Shown in pieces: positions 34,126 to 42,335 of a stretch of DNA of 56,845 nt. The stretch is from assembly GCA_964628055.1 (NCBI GenBank), contig CAZVNL010000015.1, positions 1 through 56,845 of the forward strand, given 5' to 3'. Position 1 is the first letter of the stretch. Each line of letters starts with the position of its first letter. The notes below the pieces were generated by a model. The model saw nothing but the letters and a program-made list of their open reading frames with translations. It was not told the DNA's origin and ran no database searches. A program made the position numbers and the translations under genes. The DNA comes from CAZBEL01 sp964628055 (GTDB taxonomy: Bacteria; Fidelibacterota; Marinisomatia; Marinisomatales; TCS56).

Positions 34126-34361
34126 TTCACGCGCACGATCCCCGGAGTCTGGTTATGAAACAACTCCGGGAACAGTTGGGAAGGGACATCAACGCCGACG
34201 TTCTTGAAAACTTGGCCCAACACATGAAGGAATGCCCGGACTGCAAACTTTACGTGGATACGGTCCGGCAAACAGTGGAGCTCTACCGGGTGGTAGAATC
34301 CCCAACCAAGGTGCCCGAAGAAGTCACGGAACGGCTTTACAAACGTTTGCATTTAAAGTAG
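34122..34361 (+). CDS. Zinc-type anti-sigma factor (ZAS/zf-HC2-like)
   Basis: The 79-residue protein carries HMKECPDCK, the HxxxCxxC zinc-binding anti-sigma motif, near residue 36. It is followed by one amphipathic helix and no membrane segment, so it would act in the cytoplasm. In this family thiol oxidation releases zinc and frees the sigma factor. The ATG overlaps the sigma factor stop. Together with the neighbouring thioredoxin and rhodanese genes this suggests a thiol-redox switch. A longer upstream reading of the frame lies inside the sigma gene and is not used. Confidence 0.85.
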   Translation: MIHAHDPRSLVMKQLREQLGRDINADVLENLAQHMKECPDCKLYVDTVRQTVELYRVVESPTKVPEEVTERLYKRLHLK

Positions 34362-34369
34362 GAATTATC

Positions 34370-34585
34370 GTGCTACGGAAAGAAATGTTTATCGAGGATG
34401 TGGTTCGAAAGTATCCCGAGGCAGTACGACCTTTGGCAGAGGCTGGGTTGGTCTATGTAGCCTGTGGAGAATCACTGTGGGGAACTTTAGCGGATTTAGC
34501 CCGTGAAAAGGGGCTTCACGATATAGATAGCATTCTTGGTAATATCAACCGCCATTTAGGTGTCAAAAGCGAGGAATTGAAATGA
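34370..34585 (+). CDS. DUF1858-domain small protein
   Basis: The 71-residue protein matches the DUF1858 pattern: FIEDVVRKYPEAVRPLAEAGLV, then a Cys-Gly pair and the helix DIDSILGNINRHLG. DUF1858 domains are small helical units often seen with redox and hybrid-cluster genes; a ligand is not known. GTG 34370 has AGGA seven bases upstream; ATG 34385 is a second possible start. Its stop overlaps the rhodanese ATG. Confidence 0.8.
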   Translation: MLRKEMFIEDVVRKYPEAVRPLAEAGLVYVACGESLWGTLADLAREKGLHDIDSILGNINRHLGVKSEELK

Positions 34586-35061
34586 AAACAAGTAGTAAAA
34601 ATGTATTGATAGGTGCCTTATTGATTAGCCTGTTGACCGTCTTAGGATTCAACATTGCTGCTCAGGATAAGCAGGTTAAAAAAGATGATGGTCAGGTTAC
34701 AACGGTGAACCAGGTCCCGTCTATCACCGTTGCGGGGGTCCGGGCCAGGCTAGCCAATGGCAAACCCTTTATTTTAGACGTACGTACCGTCCCGGAATAC
34801 GACGGTCCTTTAGGTCACATTGAAGGGAGTACCTTAATCCCTGTCCAGGAATTAGAGACACGTTTAGCAGAACTGGAGCCCTATCGGGATCAGGAGCTCA
34901 TTGTCGTTTGCCGGAGTGGGAATCGCTCTCGTAGAGCTACGATACTCTTGAATCGCAACGGCTTTAAGGCCATAAACATGTTAGGTGGAATGAAAGCCTG
35001 GAAAGCAACGCTCGACACCACACCACAAAGCCCCTCCTCTCACGATAGCGATGAAAAATAA
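34582..35061 (+). CDS. Exported rhodanese-like protein
   Basis: The 159-residue protein has an N-terminal hydrophobic segment (about residues 8-27, ending FNIAAQ) that exports or anchors it. The following rhodanese domain contains PFILDVRTVPEYDGPLGHIEG near residue 60 and the catalytic Cys in VVCRSGNRSRRA near 110. Rhodaneses move sulfane sulfur between thiols. The ATG overlaps the DUF1858 stop, so it belongs to the ECF operon. The charged linker between membrane segment and domain suggests a periplasmic, membrane-tethered enzyme. Confidence 0.9.
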   Translation: MKTSSKNVLIGALLISLLTVLGFNIAAQDKQVKKDDGQVTTVNQVPSITVAGVRARLANGKPFILDVRTVPEYDGPLGHIEGSTLIPVQELETRLAELEPYRDQELIVVCRSGNRSRRATILLNRNGFKAINMLGGMKAWKATLDTTPQSPSSHDSDEK

Positions 35062-35104
35062 TTTGAATGTGTATCAAGGCGAAAGGAAACGTGTGAGTTG
35101 AAAT

Positions 35105-35269
35105 ATGTGGAGTGATCTTATTCTAATGATTTTATTCATTGTCGGTTGGGTTTTTCTCACCACGCGGGTCTTACCCCGTTTTGGGATCCATACTTGAGCA
35201 CAACCATTAGTTCCTCAGGTTGAGGAAAAGTCCGGAACTTCCGAACGTTCACAAATATCAGGAGACTGA
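35105..35269 (+). CDS. Candidate small membrane selenoprotein (UGA at codon 31)
   Basis: The ORF from ATG 35105 codes for one hydrophobic helix (about residues 5-20) followed by RVLPRFGIHT and then UGA at 35195-35197. The frame stays open for 23 more codons to TGA 35267-35269, next to the FmdB ribosome-binding site. A perfect 7-bp stem with a GGU loop lies 13 bases after the UGA (35211-35227), as in a bacterial SECIS. Two readings: a 30-residue peptide ending at the UGA, or a 54-residue protein with selenocysteine at position 31. A weak GAG ribosome-binding site lies upstream. No selenocysteine machinery genes are in the window, so the longer reading is unproven. Confidence 0.5.
35211..35227 (+). 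promoter_or_regulatory. SECIS-like hairpin downstream of in-frame UGA
   Basis: TTCCTCA (35211-35217), loop GGT (35218-35220), TGAGGAA (35221-35227): seven perfect pairs. The loop starts 23 bases after the U of the UGA codon, close to the 21-base spacing in E. coli fdhF. It also has G at both first loop positions, a known feature of bacterial SECIS loops. No T-run follows, so it is not an intrinsic terminator. Confidence 0.5.
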
Positions 35270-35272
35270 ATC

Positions 35273-35491
35273 ATGCCCATGTATGATTATCGTTGTCGGC
35301 GTTGTGGCAGTTTATTTGAGGAGTTAGTGTCTTCCAGCTCCGTCCCTGACAAAGAAATCCCCTGTCCCCAATGTGGCGCCCACGAGGCGGAGCGCCAACT
35401 TTCGGCTCCCGCTGTGGCCGTGAAAGGGGGGACGTACACTCCCACAACAGCAACCAGACCACCCTGCGGGGCCCCACCCGGTTTCTCTTGA
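35273..35491 (+). CDS. FmdB-type zinc-ribbon protein
   Basis: The 72-residue protein begins PMYDYRCRRCGSLFEEL and has a second CPQCG knuckle, the FmdB/CxxC regulatory zinc-ribbon pattern, followed by a Pro/Thr/Gly-rich tail. The family is of unsettled function (putative regulators). AGGAG lies eight bases before the ATG, inside the tail of the readthrough frame described at 35105. It is the last gene of the thioredoxin/ECF run. Confidence 0.88.
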   Translation: MPMYDYRCRRCGSLFEELVSSSSVPDKEIPCPQCGAHEAERQLSAPAVAVKGGTYTPTTATRPPCGAPPGFS

Positions 35492-35636
35492 GCTACCTGA
35501 ACACTGCGGTCGCAGAATAAAAAGATAGAAAAAGGGTAATCCAAGACCCTCCTCATTTTAAGTCAGTAGGGTATCCATGTTAGTTAACATTTTGACTATA
35601 CTCCTGCTCTGGGAAAATTAAAAAGAGGAGGGATTA

Positions 35637-35687
35637 TGTCAAGGAATCAGCATGCTGAAACCGTTTTTCTCTCCGGGGTCATTTAAT
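35637..35687 (+). CDS. 16-codon leader-like ORF before the MATE gene
   Basis: ATG 35637 follows a strong AGGAGG (five bases away) and opens a 16-codon frame ending TAA at 35685-35687. A GGGG...CCCC pair spans its end (about 35675-35698), and the MATE gene starts 61 bases on. The rest of the 257-base gap 35492-35748 shows only a short GGGT/ACCC pair and a TTGACT near 35592 that could be a -35 element. It may be a regulatory leader peptide; no known family. Confidence 0.35.
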
Positions 35688-35748
35688 AGTCCCCCTGGTA
35701 TAAACAATCCTTCATTGAGGTAACCGAAACCCCCTATATTCCCGCCCC

Positions 35749-37155
35749 ATGAAAACGACCAGACCACGTCGTTCCCGTCTGCAACAATTCCTTAATAACC
35801 CCTCCCGTGCGTTGTGGACTTTAGCCCTACCCATCATGGCGGGGATTGGGATACAGACTTTGTACAATCTGGTGGACATGATTTTTATCGGTCGGCTGAA
35901 GGGGCATGGCATTGCGGCGGTGGCGTTCAACATGCCCCTTTTCTTTTTAGTATTGGGTCTCACCATGGGATTGGGTTCGGGTGTTACCTCGGCTATCGCC
36001 CGGTTTATTGGCGCCAAGGATAAAGTCAATGCCGATAATACCGCCGAGCACGCCCTGATGATGGGGTTGGTCATCAGCACGATCCTGGCCTCCATCGGAT
36101 TAATTTACGGTCGCGAAATACTGTCCCTGTTAGGGGCGACTCCCGATCTATTGCCCCTTTCGTGGTCTTATTTACAGGTGATTTGCCTGGGATTGCCCTT
36201 CATGGTCTTTTCCGCCTTCTTCCGTTCGATCTTGGCTGGGGAAGGCGATATGCAGTTTCCCATGCTCGTGGCCGCCCTGGGAACCCTATTGAATATTATC
36301 CTCGATCCCATTTTCATTTTTGTTCTGGAGTTGGGGGTCCGAGGTGCGGCCGTGGCCACGGTCATCAGTCAAACCTGCGTCTTTGCTATTTTCGTCTTCA
36401 TGCTGTTTGTGAAGGAACACTCCTACATTACTTTTCGCCTGCGGGACTTTTCCTTCTCCGGGCACATTCTCGGTAGTATCGTTCGGATTGGTCTTCCCGC
36501 TTCCATGTCCATGATCATTATGTCCATCGGGCAGGGGATTTTTAATAAAATTCTCATCAGTTATTCCCCTGAGACAGTGGCTGCATATCAAATCGGTGGG
36601 CGTGTAGACATGCTTATTTTCCTGCCTATTATGTCCATTGCGGCTGCTTTGATGACGATCGTGGGGATGTTTTTTGGCGCCCGGGAGTACAAAAAACTCA
36701 AGTTCATCGTCCGGTACGGGATGCTGCGCTCCGTCTTTATTACCGTTATCACGTCTGCCGTAGTATTTATCCTGGCGCCGGTTTTGGTGCGGATTTTTAC
36801 CCCGGTGAGAGAAATCCAAGTCATGGCTAAGACCTACCTCCGGCTTATCGCTTTAATTTATCCTTTAATTGCTATAGGGATGACCAGCGGTCGTGTGCTC
36901 CAGGGGTTGGGAAGGGGGCTACCCCTATTGGTGATCACTTCGGTGCGGGTGCTTTTGGTCTCCTCGTTTTTAGCCTGGCTGGCGGCCTTCGTATTTTATA
37001 AACCCATCGAATGGGTCTGGTATTCCATGATGACGGCCACGGTGGTTTCCGCCACGATTAGTCTCACCTGGGTCCGGTGGGCTTTTCGCCGACTGCCGGT
37101 GGAAGTGCCTCAAACGCCACCCCCCGTGGAACCGGAACAGATGCTTTTGGGTTAA
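35749..37155 (+). CDS. MATE-family multidrug efflux transporter
   Basis: The 468-residue protein has twelve hydrophobic segments and the MATE signatures ALWTLALPIMAGIGIQTLYN near residue 23 and the LGSGVTSAIARFIGAKD loop near 75. These recur in the second half as AYQIGGRVDMLIFLPIMSIA and IVGMFFGAREYKK. It is a sodium- or proton-driven exporter of cationic drugs or metabolites in the inner membrane. A short basic N-terminus (RPRRSRLQQ) precedes the first helix. It stands alone; the preceding gap carries a possible leader ORF. Confidence 0.93.
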   Translation: MKTTRPRRSRLQQFLNNPSRALWTLALPIMAGIGIQTLYNLVDMIFIGRLKGHGIAAVAFNMPLFFLVLGLTMGLGSGVTSAIARFIGAKDKVNADNTAEHALMMGLVISTILASIGLIYGREILSLLGATPDLLPLSWSYLQVICLGLPFMVFSAFFRSILAGEGDMQFPMLVAALGTLLNIILDPIFIFVLELGVRGAAVATVISQTCVFAIFVFMLFVKEHSYITFRLRDFSFSGHILGSIVRIGLPASMSMIIMSIGQGIFNKILISYSPETVAAYQIGGRVDMLIFLPIMSIAAALMTIVGMFFGAREYKKLKFIVRYGMLRSVFITVITSAVVFILAPVLVRIFTPVREIQVMAKTYLRLIALIYPLIAIGMTSGRVLQGLGRGLPLLVITSVRVLLVSSFLAWLAAFVFYKPIEWVWYSMMTATVVSATISLTWVRWAFRRLPVEVPQTPPPVEPEQMLLG

Positions 37156-37227
37156 CTATCAGTATGAACCAACGAGAGAATATTCGAATAACAGGCTTAA
37201 ACCCCGACCCGATACTACCTTTCTCCA

Positions 37228-37352
37228 ACCGTTACCAACGGTGTTCGTTCTCCGGAAAAAAGAGCGCGTCACCATCGGTTGTGTGACTGTGATTTGGGTC
37301 ACGTGCCCCTTCAGGTGCATTGGATTTCCTGCGCGATCCAGGTAAATTTACC
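37228..37352. promoter_or_regulatory. Palindromes in the region upstream of the large secreted protein
   Basis: The 243-base gap 37156-37398 holds ACCGTT-ACC-AACGGT (37228-37242) and the perfect 12-bp palindrome GGTAAATTTACC (37341-37352), the latter 47 bases before the ATG. Both could be regulator sites; neither matches a known box for me. No gene is seen here. Confidence 0.4.
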
Positions 37353-37398
37353 TATCGTTATTGCACCTTAACTACCTTTTAAAAACGGAGGAGTAACT

Positions 37399-40300
37399 AT
37401 GCGAACCACATTTTTAATACTTATGACCTTAGTTATGGGCTTCGCCTTCAGCAAGGAGTCCCCGGGCTTCTTTAGCAAAAAACATACCCCGGTGGTGAAA
37501 GCGCGTAGCGCCCAACGAGTTGCCACCGGAACGCAACTTAAAGAAAGCGCCTTGCGCCGGGCGTGGGAGCCAAAGTTAAAGGCCGCGGCGAAGGCTCGTC
37601 AGGTCTCGGCAAAAGCATATTTAAAATACCAACAACGGGCCTCCGCGCAGGAGCAACCTACCATAAAGAAGCAGGGGCTAACACGGGTTGATAAAGTAAA
37701 GGGAATTTTGCGTTTAGCCTACGAGTGGCGGCGCGGATTTTCTCCGGGGACATTTAACCATTTCGAAGCCACGAGTCTTCGCGATGTTCCCGTAGTGACG
37801 ATCAACGGACTTTCGGCGGCGACTATCTCCCCGGGCGAGGCCGTTACAGTAAGCGTTAATTTTGGCGCCGGTGTTGATAGCGGTTTAGTGGATGTATTTT
37901 ACGACGTTGACGGGGACACGGTGGTGGACAGTACCGAGTTATCCCTCCTGTCAATTACCTTTCCAGAAGGCGGAGGACCTCAGGGTCCTTTTTGGATCTA
38001 CGATAATAGCCCCGAAGACGAAGATCCTACCGTGGGTGTTTACACTACCACGATTGATGATTTTCCTTACATGGGTTTAGATATCATTTTCCAGGTTACG
38101 ACCAGCGGGGGAACCGGTCAGGCCTATCTTACGGTTTTAGACCTTACGGGAAGTCAATCCATCTCCGGGACGGTATCTCCGGTCACTACGCCGGCGTTGC
38201 TGTTCTTAGGGACGAATGAGCAAAACCCTTGGTTCACGTTTACGGATTCCACGGGGAACTTTGCATTACAGGCAGATATCGTTAACGATCTGGTTATCGT
38301 GGGGGCTGCCCAGGTTGATGCTGGCGATAGTCAGGACGGGACCCTTTTCGTTTCTTATTTCTACAATCCCAACGATGATTTGACCAATTTGACGATTGAC
38401 GTGACGCAGGATGCGAATGTATATGGTACCGTTACCAACACTGACGACGGACTGCCCATTGAAAGAGCGCTGGTGGAAAGTTTTGGAATCCAAGCTAACC
38501 GGGACGTCATCAGTTTTGGCTTCACGGATACGCTGGGAGCTTATTCCAATCCCCTCCAGGGAGGGGTCATGTATTGGGGGGTGAAGGTGCACCATCCAGA
38601 ATTCTATGGTGAACCTTGTTTGGATGGACCTCTCTTCGTTGCCTCTGGTGATACCCTACTCGTTGATTGTTCCTTAACTCCCTGGCCAGCATTTATCGAA
38701 GGTACTGTCACCAACAACGATGGCGACTTGCTCCCCAATATTAACGTCGTTATTAGCATGGATTCGTTGGACTTCTGGAATGAGACCTGGACGGACATGG
38801 AGGGGAATTATCGTCTCGGCACGATTTTCGGGACCGGTACTCTCTGTGCGTTGGACTGGGAGTACGACGCCTATCAACCTAATTGCATCAGTCCTTTTGT
38901 GGTAAGTAATACTTTGATAACCCAGGATTTAGTAATGCAGCCATGGGAGGGAGCTATCGAAGTAACTGTCACCGATTCAGTTAGCGGGAGCCCCCTCGCC
39001 GGTGCTTGGGTGGAAGTTTACGCCATGGACCAGGATTTCTATCAGAACGGTAGCACTGACGAGAACGGACAGGTGTTATTACCGGTCGTCAATGGAAGTT
39101 ATACCGTCTGCGCCAGCGCTTGGGACCAAGGATATGATTGGAACTGTGTCGATACTGTTGTGGTCAATAATGACACAGTTGACGTTTCCTTGCCGTTGGT
39201 GCCACCTGAATCCTTTTTTGAAGGGTATGTATTTGACGATCAGACCAACGCTCCACTTACGGGCATTGTGGTAAGTGCTATCAGTACATTCCCTATGGGC
39301 ATGGAGTTTGCCTCGGTAACCGACGATAGCGGTTTCTTTCGCATCGGGGTCGATAATGGCGATTATGCCCTTTGCTATTTTGATTGGACCGCCACTTACG
39401 GGGATACCTGTGTGGGGTCCATAACCGTCCAGGATCAAGTCTATACGCTCCCCGATATGTACCTAACGGCGATTGATTACGATGGCGCTATCGCCGGTGG
39501 TGTGACTGACCAGTTTGCGGCCCCTGTCCCGGCAATGGTTGTCGCTGTGGATACCCTTACTGAAAACAGCTTTACCACCCTGACGGACTACACCGGGCAG
39601 TACTTCTTGCCGGTGATGAACGGCGATTACATCACCATGGCCGTTCCCTTTGACGAGTTCCACTTGCCCGGTTTCGCTTATGACGTCCTCGTCCAGGATG
39701 ACACTGTCGCGGTGGATTTGTTGACGCCGGCTTTTATACAGGATGCGGTCGTTTTTGGGTCGCTTACCGATACTTTGGGGAATCCTTTGCCAAATGCCTG
39801 GGTCACCGCCGTTACCTGGGCTGGCCCCGACTGGGAACTGTGGTTTGATACCGAAGCCGACTCTATGGGAAACTATACTCTCAATGTCATCGGTTTTGAC
39901 GATCGAACATACTGGTTGCATGCTGAGTATTGGCAGGATACAGGTGTACTCATGGGTGGCGTGGATGGCCTTTCCATCCATTCGGGGGACACGGTGCAGG
40001 TCAATCTAGTGCTCGCCCCCTTGGAAATTTCCGGTACCATCAGCGGCCATGTCACTGCCGACGGAGCCCCTTTGCCTGGCGTGCAGGTTTATGCTTGGAA
40101 TAACTGGACCAGCGACTATTTTGAAGACTGGACCAATGAAAACGGCTATTATGAGTTGGGTGTGACGAACGGGGATTATGAAGTTTGCACCTACTCCTGG
40201 GAGTATGACGAAGAATTGTGTGATTACGCCTACGTGGAAAATGACAGTGTCGTCGTCGACTTCGATTTCGGTGCTCCAGTTCTTTGGTTGACCAATACTT

Positions 40301-41427
40301 ACAGTAACCTACGTTTCGATTGGTCCAACAACGGTTATGTAACCGATGGGGAGTGGCCCGCCGGTTCCGGTCGTTTTTACCTGGCTGGTGGCGGTCTAAT
40401 TACCATGGGGTATCGAGATGGTAGCGATACTACCGTCGGCGGAATTTTGGATGATAGCTGGCTACCGTTGGAGAACGAGTTCGGTATGGACTACAGTACC
40501 GGGCGGGAGTTCATCTACCGGGGAATTATCGATAGTGGAACGGATTGGTCTACCAATATCGTTAGCCATGAACTGATCGTAAATGGAGAAAATGAGGATT
40601 TCGTGGTTGTAGGTTCTTCCTTCACTTACGATGGCTGGGGAATGCTCACCGGAGTACGCGTGGGCTATACAATGGACTGGGATGTGGCCAGTTCAGATAA
40701 CAGTGATGATAGTTACGATGACGATCTCACTGGTGTAATATACCTTCAAGTTCCTCATCCCATCCTTACCGTTCAAATACCCATCACGGTGAGCTATATG
40801 TATGATGACGATGGTGATAACGGCAATTCACCCGGTTATGTAGGGTTTGCGGCTCTTACTCCCGATATGCTGGGGATGCACCATATTTCGCTGGATATAG
40901 CGGGCGAGGAACCAGGAAGCCTTGCTGAAATTATTGCTATATTGGAAAGTGATGTAGATTCCTCCAATGATACTATTCCTTCGGATTATGTTTTAATTCA
41001 ACTCACGGATCCATTTACTCTGAGTGCTGGTGATACCCTTTACCTGGCTACCATCTTTATGGCCACTGATTCTTTGGAAGGCTTTACCACCTTAGTCCAA
41101 GATGCTGTGGATCGTGTTTTTGAAACGTTCAACGCACTGGGACAGAGCGCCGTACCGCTTCCCAAACAGTATGCCCTCTATCCAAACTATCCCAATCCCT
41201 TCAATCCGACGACGAATATTCAGTATGACTTGCCTCAGGCCGGTCCCGTCAAGCTCATCATTTACAATCTCTTGGGTGAAGAGGTGACCCGCCTGGTGGA
41301 TCAGGTACAACCTGCGGGACGGTATACGATTCCGTGGAATGCCGATCGACTGGCCAGTGGTATTTATCTCTACCGGCTGGAAGCCGGGGATTTCCAAAGG
41401 ACCAGGAAACTTACGATTTTGAAATAG
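37399..41427 (+). CDS. Large secreted repeat protein with type IX secretion C-terminal domain
   Basis: The 1342-residue exported protein has a signal peptide (residues 1-18), a Lys/Arg/Ala-rich stretch to about 115, and then about eight carboxypeptidase-regulatory-like beta-sandwich units of 85-100 residues (about 240-980; e.g. GTVTNTDDGLPIERALVESF, GHVTADGAPLPGVQVYAW). A unique Asp-rich domain (about 985-1250) and a C-terminal FlgD-Ig/T9SS-style sorting domain with YPNPFNPTT near 1261 complete it. Four units share a C-x3-W-x6-8-C motif near residues 483, 570, 658 and 929. GGAGGAG precedes the ATG. A strong terminator follows, so it is a single-gene unit. Probably a surface or released structural/adhesive protein. 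Confidence 0.88.
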   Translation: MRTTFLILMTLVMGFAFSKESPGFFSKKHTPVVKARSAQRVATGTQLKESALRRAWEPKLKAAAKARQVSAKAYLKYQQRASAQEQPTIKKQGLTRVDKVKGILRLAYEWRRGFSPGTFNHFEATSLRDVPVVTINGLSAATISPGEAVTVSVNFGAGVDSGLVDVFYDVDGDTVVDSTELSLLSITFPEGGGPQGPFWIYDNSPEDEDPTVGVYTTTIDDFPYMGLDIIFQVTTSGGTGQAYLTVLDLTGSQSISGTVSPVTTPALLFLGTNEQNPWFTFTDSTGNFALQADIVNDLVIVGAAQVDAGDSQDGTLFVSYFYNPNDDLTNLTIDVTQDANVYGTVTNTDDGLPIERALVESFGIQANRDVISFGFTDTLGAYSNPLQGGVMYWGVKVHHPEFYGEPCLDGPLFVASGDTLLVDCSLTPWPAFIEGTVTNNDGDLLPNINVVISMDSLDFWNETWTDMEGNYRLGTIFGTGTLCALDWEYDAYQPNCISPFVVSNTLITQDLVMQPWEGAIEVTVTDSVSGSPLAGAWVEVYAMDQDFYQNGSTDENGQVLLPVVNGSYTVCASAWDQGYDWNCVDTVVVNNDTVDVSLPLVPPESFFEGYVFDDQTNAPLTGIVVSAISTFPMGMEFASVTDDSGFFRIGVDNGDYALCYFDWTATYGDTCVGSITVQDQVYTLPDMYLTAIDYDGAIAGGVTDQFAAPVPAMVVAVDTLTENSFTTLTDYTGQYFLPVMNGDYITMAVPFDEFHLPGFAYDVLVQDDTVAVDLLTPAFIQDAVVFGSLTDTLGNPLPNAWVTAVTWAGPDWELWFDTEADSMGNYTLNVIGFDDRTYWLHAEYWQDTGVLMGGVDGLSIHSGDTVQVNLVLAPLEISGTISGHVTADGAPLPGVQVYAWNNWTSDYFEDWTNENGYYELGVTNGDYEVCTYSWEYDEELCDYAYVENDSVVVDFDFGAPVLWLTNTYSNLRFDWSNNGYVTDGEWPAGSGRFYLAGGGLITMGYRDGSDTTVGGILDDSWLPLENEFGMDYSTGREFIYRGIIDSGTDWSTNIVSHELIVNGENEDFVVVGSSFTYDGWGMLTGVRVGYTMDWDVASSDNSDDSYDDDLTGVIYLQVPHPILTVQIPITVSYMYDDDGDNGNSPGYVGFAALTPDMLGMHHISLDIAGEEPGSLAEIIAILESDVDSSNDTIPSDYVLIQLTDPFTLSAGDTLYLATIFMATDSLEGFTTLVQDAVDRVFETFNALGQSAVPLPKQYALYPNYPNPFNPTTNIQYDLPQAGPVKLIIYNLLGEEVTRLVDQVQPAGRYTIPWNADRLASGIYLYRLEAGDFQRTRKLTILK

Positions 41428-41445
41428 CTTCCCATCCCAATAAAC

Positions 41446-41473
41446 AAAAAGGCAGCCCAGAGGCTGCCTTTTT
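41446..41473 (+). terminator. Intrinsic terminator after the large secreted protein
   Basis: AAAAAGGCAGCC and GGCTGCCTTTTT form a perfect 12-bp stem around a four-base loop, ending in a T-run that continues TTTGTTTT. It lies 19 bases after the stop codon. The flanking A-run makes it potentially bidirectional. Confidence 0.95.
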
Positions 41474-41545
41474 GTTTTAACAGATATCACGCAGGGAGTG
41501 TATATTTCTCCATATGTATTCCACACCGGGGTCCACCATACCGTT

Positions 41546-41995
41546 ATGTCTCTAAATACCCTGTTGGGACGTCGTTTTACCCGTTCCTTTCAGGTAAGTA
41601 AGGATAAGGTTCAAGAATATCTTACCGTATTGAATGAAGGCAATCCTTACTATCAAAGCATTCGTCAATCAACCGCTTTTGATCTTGTAGTTCCCCCCGG
41701 TTTTGTAGTGGTTTACTTGTATCAGGTGGTAACTAAGTTGTTTGCCCATCCCGCTTTTACACCGGCACGTTGTATATTGCATGGCGAGCAAAAGGTAGAG
41801 TTCGTAAATCCAGTAAAGGTTGGTGATACAATCGATACTACGATGACGATCGAAAGCGTTACGACAACCGATTCTCGTCGGAGACGTTCCCAGGAGATGA
41901 TGGAACTTCATTTTGTATCCTGGAATCAGCGTAAGGAAGTGGTAAGTCGGGCCACGACGATTTTATTTCTGTGGGAAAATACCGGTGATGAGTGA
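41546..41995 (+). CDS. MaoC-like hot-dog dehydratase subunit, FAS1/HadA type
   Basis: The 149-residue protein has the N-terminal-type hot-dog fold of two-subunit enoyl-CoA/ACP hydratases. Visible parts are the opening LLGRRFTRSFQVSKDKVQEY, NEGNPYYQS near residue 32, VPPGFVVVYLYQ near 52 and a beta-rich second half (EQKVEFVNPVKVGDTI). In HadA-like subunits this half stabilises the active one. The frame opens at 41498, but ATG 41546 starts the conserved region. It overlaps the next gene, encoding the catalytic partner. It heads the Liv-transporter operon. Confidence 0.78.
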   Translation: MSLNTLLGRRFTRSFQVSKDKVQEYLTVLNEGNPYYQSIRQSTAFDLVVPPGFVVVYLYQVVTKLFAHPAFTPARCILHGEQKVEFVNPVKVGDTIDTTMTIESVTTTDSRRRRSQEMMELHFVSWNQRKEVVSRATTILFLWENTGDE

Positions 41996-42335
41996 AAAGT
42001 CATCCCAAATAACGATTCACCATCGTTTACCAACCAAGTTTGCCGCTTTGATTGGCGACGAAAACCCGGTCCACACGGATGATCCTTACGCCCGGAAACA
42101 TGGCTTCAAGGGAGCCATCCTCCAGGGAATGGCTACCTTCTGCCTGGTCGCCAGGGAAGTGATTGGGGATGGTGATCCCGCTAAATTACAGTCTTTAGCA
42201 GTCCGTTTTGAAGCACCGGTATATCCTGGTGGTAGGATCGTTTTAAAAAGTAAAATACAAGCCAAGACGGTTTTCCTAACCCTATGGGATCAAACGGGTC
42301 AACAGCTTTTATCCGGTAAAGCTCACTTACAATGA
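41988..42335 (+). CDS. MaoC-like hydratase subunit, catalytic (HadB type)
   Basis: The 115-residue hot-dog protein has the hydratase-2 catalytic motif as LIGDENPVHTDDPYA (about residues 21-35), supplying Asp and His, and GAILQGMATFCLV after it. With the preceding subunit it should hydrate an enoyl-CoA or dehydrate a 3-hydroxyacyl-CoA. GTG 41985 or ATG 41988 can start it, both overlapping the first subunit stop. Its own stop overlaps the LivH-type permease start (ATGA), tying this step to import of the substrate. Confidence 0.85.
   Translation: MSEKSSQITIHHRLPTKFAALIGDENPVHTDDPYARKHGFKGAILQGMATFCLVAREVIGDGDPAKLQSLAVRFEAPVYPGGRIVLKSKIQAKTVFLTLWDQTGQQLLSGKAHLQ

Noticed and set aside
36286..36819. 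177-residue minus-strand ORF rich in His, Asn and Asp
   Set aside because: Antisense to the intact MATE gene; its composition reflects the reverse of hydrophobic codons.
39463..39981. 172-residue minus-strand ORF
   Set aside because: Antisense to the large secreted repeat protein; no ribosome-binding site or recognisable domain.
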